This document shows positions 6,955 to 7,773 of a stretch of 7,773 bases of DNA, in pieces. A program made the position numbers and the translations under genes. The stretch is from an uncultured Eggerthella sp. Its GTDB lineage: Bacteria; Actinomycetota; Coriobacteriia; Coriobacteriales; Eggerthellaceae. The stretch is taken from assembly GCA_902470405.1 (NCBI GenBank), contig CABRGJ010000035.1, forward strand, positions 1-7,773, in the 5' to 3' direction. The number at the start of each line of letters is the position of its first letter. The first letter of the stretch is position 1. The notes under the pieces are model-generated. The model made no database searches, was not told where the DNA came from, and saw nothing but the letters and a program-made list of their open reading frames with translations.

Positions 6955-6967
6955 GCGCAAATTGCGC
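6955..6967. repeat. GCGCAA-A-TTGCGC palindrome upstream of the nitroreductase
   Basis: Two 6-base arms (6955-6960 and 6962-6967) are exact reverse complements around one base, about 100 bases before the nitroreductase start. Outer CTC (6952-6954) and GAG (6971-6973) extend it imperfectly. With a one-base centre it suits a dimeric regulator rather than an RNA hairpin, and no T-run follows on either strand. Confidence 0.45.
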
Positions 6968-7016
6968 TTCGAGGAAAGATTCACGTAGATGACGCTGGAC
7001 AATAAGGGGTTCACGC

Positions 7017-7223
7017 TTACAAAATAGCGCCGCAACAGGGGCAATACTTGAAATCAGGAGTAAAAGTCTGTATACGAAGATTGTCTTGGTAATCGTATTC
7101 TTCTACTATAAAATACGTTTCCATTACCCCATTGTCGTTACTCGCCCGAACGAGGACATAAGTATTTCCAGACTCCTCCATGCTCTGAGTAAGTTCTTGG
7201 GTTCCATCGCAAATCTCGCACAT
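7017..7223 (-). CDS. Small protein with two cysteine pairs, possible zinc-binding
   Basis: The 68-residue protein begins Met-Cys-Glu-Ile-Cys (Cys2, Cys5) and ends with Tyr-Cys-Pro-Cys-Cys-Gly (Cys61, Cys64, with an extra Cys63). The CxxC ... CPxCG layout is that of small zinc-ribbon proteins common in Gram-positive mobile elements; the middle (20-57) is polar, acidic and likely beta-stranded. Function is unknown. The coding region is visibly richer in A and T than the genes to its left, which suggests acquisition from elsewhere. A good promoter (7280-7309) supports expression. The ribosome binding site is weak: GAGAG lies about nine bases before the ATG, and GGAG lies only two bases away. Confidence 0.72.
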   Translation of the reverse strand: MCEICDGTQELTQSMEESGNTYVLVRASNDNGVMETYFIVEEYDYQDNLRIQTFTPDFKYCPCCGAIL

Positions 7224-7279
7224 TGCTCCGCTCTCTTTCTGCTCTTTATCGTCTCGACTTCTTATTGCCTCAACTTCGC

Positions 7280-7309
7280 ATTATATTCCTACAGTCTTTT
7301 ATTTGTTAA
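7280..7309 (-). promoter_or_regulatory. Housekeeping promoter of the small cysteine-pair gene
   Basis: On the minus strand TTAACA (7304-7309, five of six consensus bases) and a perfect TATAAT (7280-7285) are separated by 18 bases. The start would be near 7273, giving a leader of about 50 nt to the ATG at 7223. It is the best promoter in the window and the strongest argument that the short gene downstream is real. Confidence 0.65.
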
Positions 7310-7393
7310 TGCTAAGTTTGAACACGCAAGAAACTGCTGCATAACCCTGTGCATACCTACGCATCCTTTTCTTTCGCTGCGATTTGGCTGTTT

Positions 7394-7477
7394 GCGAGCT
7401 GCTCTGGTTTTCCTGCAATCTGCTCTGGTTTTGAGGCTTGATCGAGCTGTTTTGCAGCCTGATTCCTGATTTTTGCA
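7394..7477 (-). repeat. Four-unit degenerate 21-nt tandem repeat
   Basis: On the minus strand the segments 7457-7477, 7436-7456, 7415-7435 and 7394-7414 are each 21 nt and align without gaps, sharing an A-run at unit positions 4-7 and a terminal GC. The last two units share the exact core AAAACCAGAGCAG and match at 16 of 21 positions. The period is two helical turns, or seven codons. Confidence 0.6.
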
Positions 7478-7649
7478 AGAAATTTACGGTTGTATGCACA
7501 AAATCATACATTTCGGGCCCGATATGGAGCATTTCGGCATGCGCTCGTTACCTAAAACACGTAAAAGCGCAGGTCAGATTTTCGTGAGGCTGTTTCGGTG
7601 TGCATACAGCCGCAAATTTTATGCAAAAAATGAGATTTAGACTGCAAAA
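7450..7649. repeat. Imperfect 51-nt inverted repeat with 98-nt spacer
   Basis: The segment 7450-7500 and the reverse complement of 7599-7649 align over 51 bases without gaps, with 11 mismatches (40 of 51 identical). The best-conserved part is at the inner ends, around TGCATACA. Within both arms TGCA recurs every 21 nt (minus-strand ends at 7498, 7477, 7456; plus-strand starts at 7601, 7622, 7643), so both arms carry the same 21-nt-phased element in opposite directions. Confidence 0.65.
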
Positions 7650-7773
7650 TGCGCACGATGTGAATATCGCGAGAGAATGCGACAGTTCTGCGGCGCATCT
7701 TGCCGCGCCGCGCTGTACATGCGCCCGCTCGGCCACCTCTGCTGTGCGCTTGCTCCGCGGCGCATGGCTATTC

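Larger units (their letters stand above)
7224..7773. other. Non-coding, repeat-bearing right end
   Basis: Apart from the promoter at 7280-7309, these 550 bases hold only repeats: the 21-nt array (7394-7477) and the inverted pair (7450-7500 and 7599-7649). Short open frames exist, but they lack ribosome binding sites and their sequence is explained by the repeats. From about 7650 the composition shifts to GC-rich with no identifiable gene; a gene edge beyond 7773 cannot be excluded. Confidence 0.6.

Noticed and set aside
7299..7532. 77-residue minus-strand open frame, Gln/Asn/Ser-rich
   Set aside because: No ribosome binding site, composition explained by the 21-nt repeat, and it overlaps the promoter of the small cysteine-pair gene.
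7720..7752. AGAGGTGGCCGAGCGG on the minus strand, resembling the 5' part of a tRNA-Ser or tRNA-Leu gene
   Set aside because: The following bases give no anticodon arm, T arm or matching acceptor strand; at most a chance match or a small fragment.
7548..7773. Minus-strand frame open to the right edge, ending at 7548
   Set aside because: It runs straight through the right repeat arm and shows no recognisable domain; chance openness or a readthrough tail cannot be told apart from a gene.

Overview
The window reads as chromosomal DNA of a moderately GC-rich bacterium (clearly above 50 percent G+C by eye). A large membrane-bound hybrid kinase with a Cache-type sensor, strong AGGAGG-type ribosome binding sites and a short FMN nitroreductase fit an anaerobic gut actinobacterium of the Coriobacteriia (Eggerthella/Slackia relatives). 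That placement is inference from style, not from a marker gene.

Layout. (1) 1-549, minus strand: N-terminal 183 residues of a secreted protein with a signal peptide and a Ser/Ala/Asp/Glu-rich stalk, continuing past the left edge. (2) 550-911: divergent control region with a tandem 11-bp repeat next to the minus-strand promoter and an 8-bp inverted repeat in the leader of the plus-strand gene. (3) 912-3199, plus strand: an O-antigen polymerase/ligase-like membrane protein followed by a membrane-anchored Amidase_2 protein, a probable two-gene cell-envelope operon. (4) 3212-6185, minus strand, tail to tail with the amidase: a hybrid sensor histidine kinase (TM, Cache-like sensor, TM, PAS-like region, HisKA, HATPase, two receivers) split into two reading frames by a +1 shift near 4967. 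(5) 6342-6854, minus: a 170-residue nitroreductase. (6) 7017-7223, minus: an AT-rich gene for a 68-residue cysteine-pair protein with its own good promoter. (7) 7224-7773: no convincing gene. It holds that promoter, a four-unit 21-nt degenerate tandem repeat and a 51-nt inverted repeat about 78 percent identical between arms.

The first three genes look like surface construction: a secreted protein, a glycan polymerase/ligase and a peptidoglycan-directed amidase. The kinase would sense an extracellular ligand and pass phosphate through its own receivers to a partner not in this window. The two most unusual items are the frame break in an otherwise intact kinase, beside a 16-bp perfect palindrome, and the 21-nt-phased repeat at the right end. 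No CRISPR array, insertion sequence, phage gene or complete RNA gene was seen.
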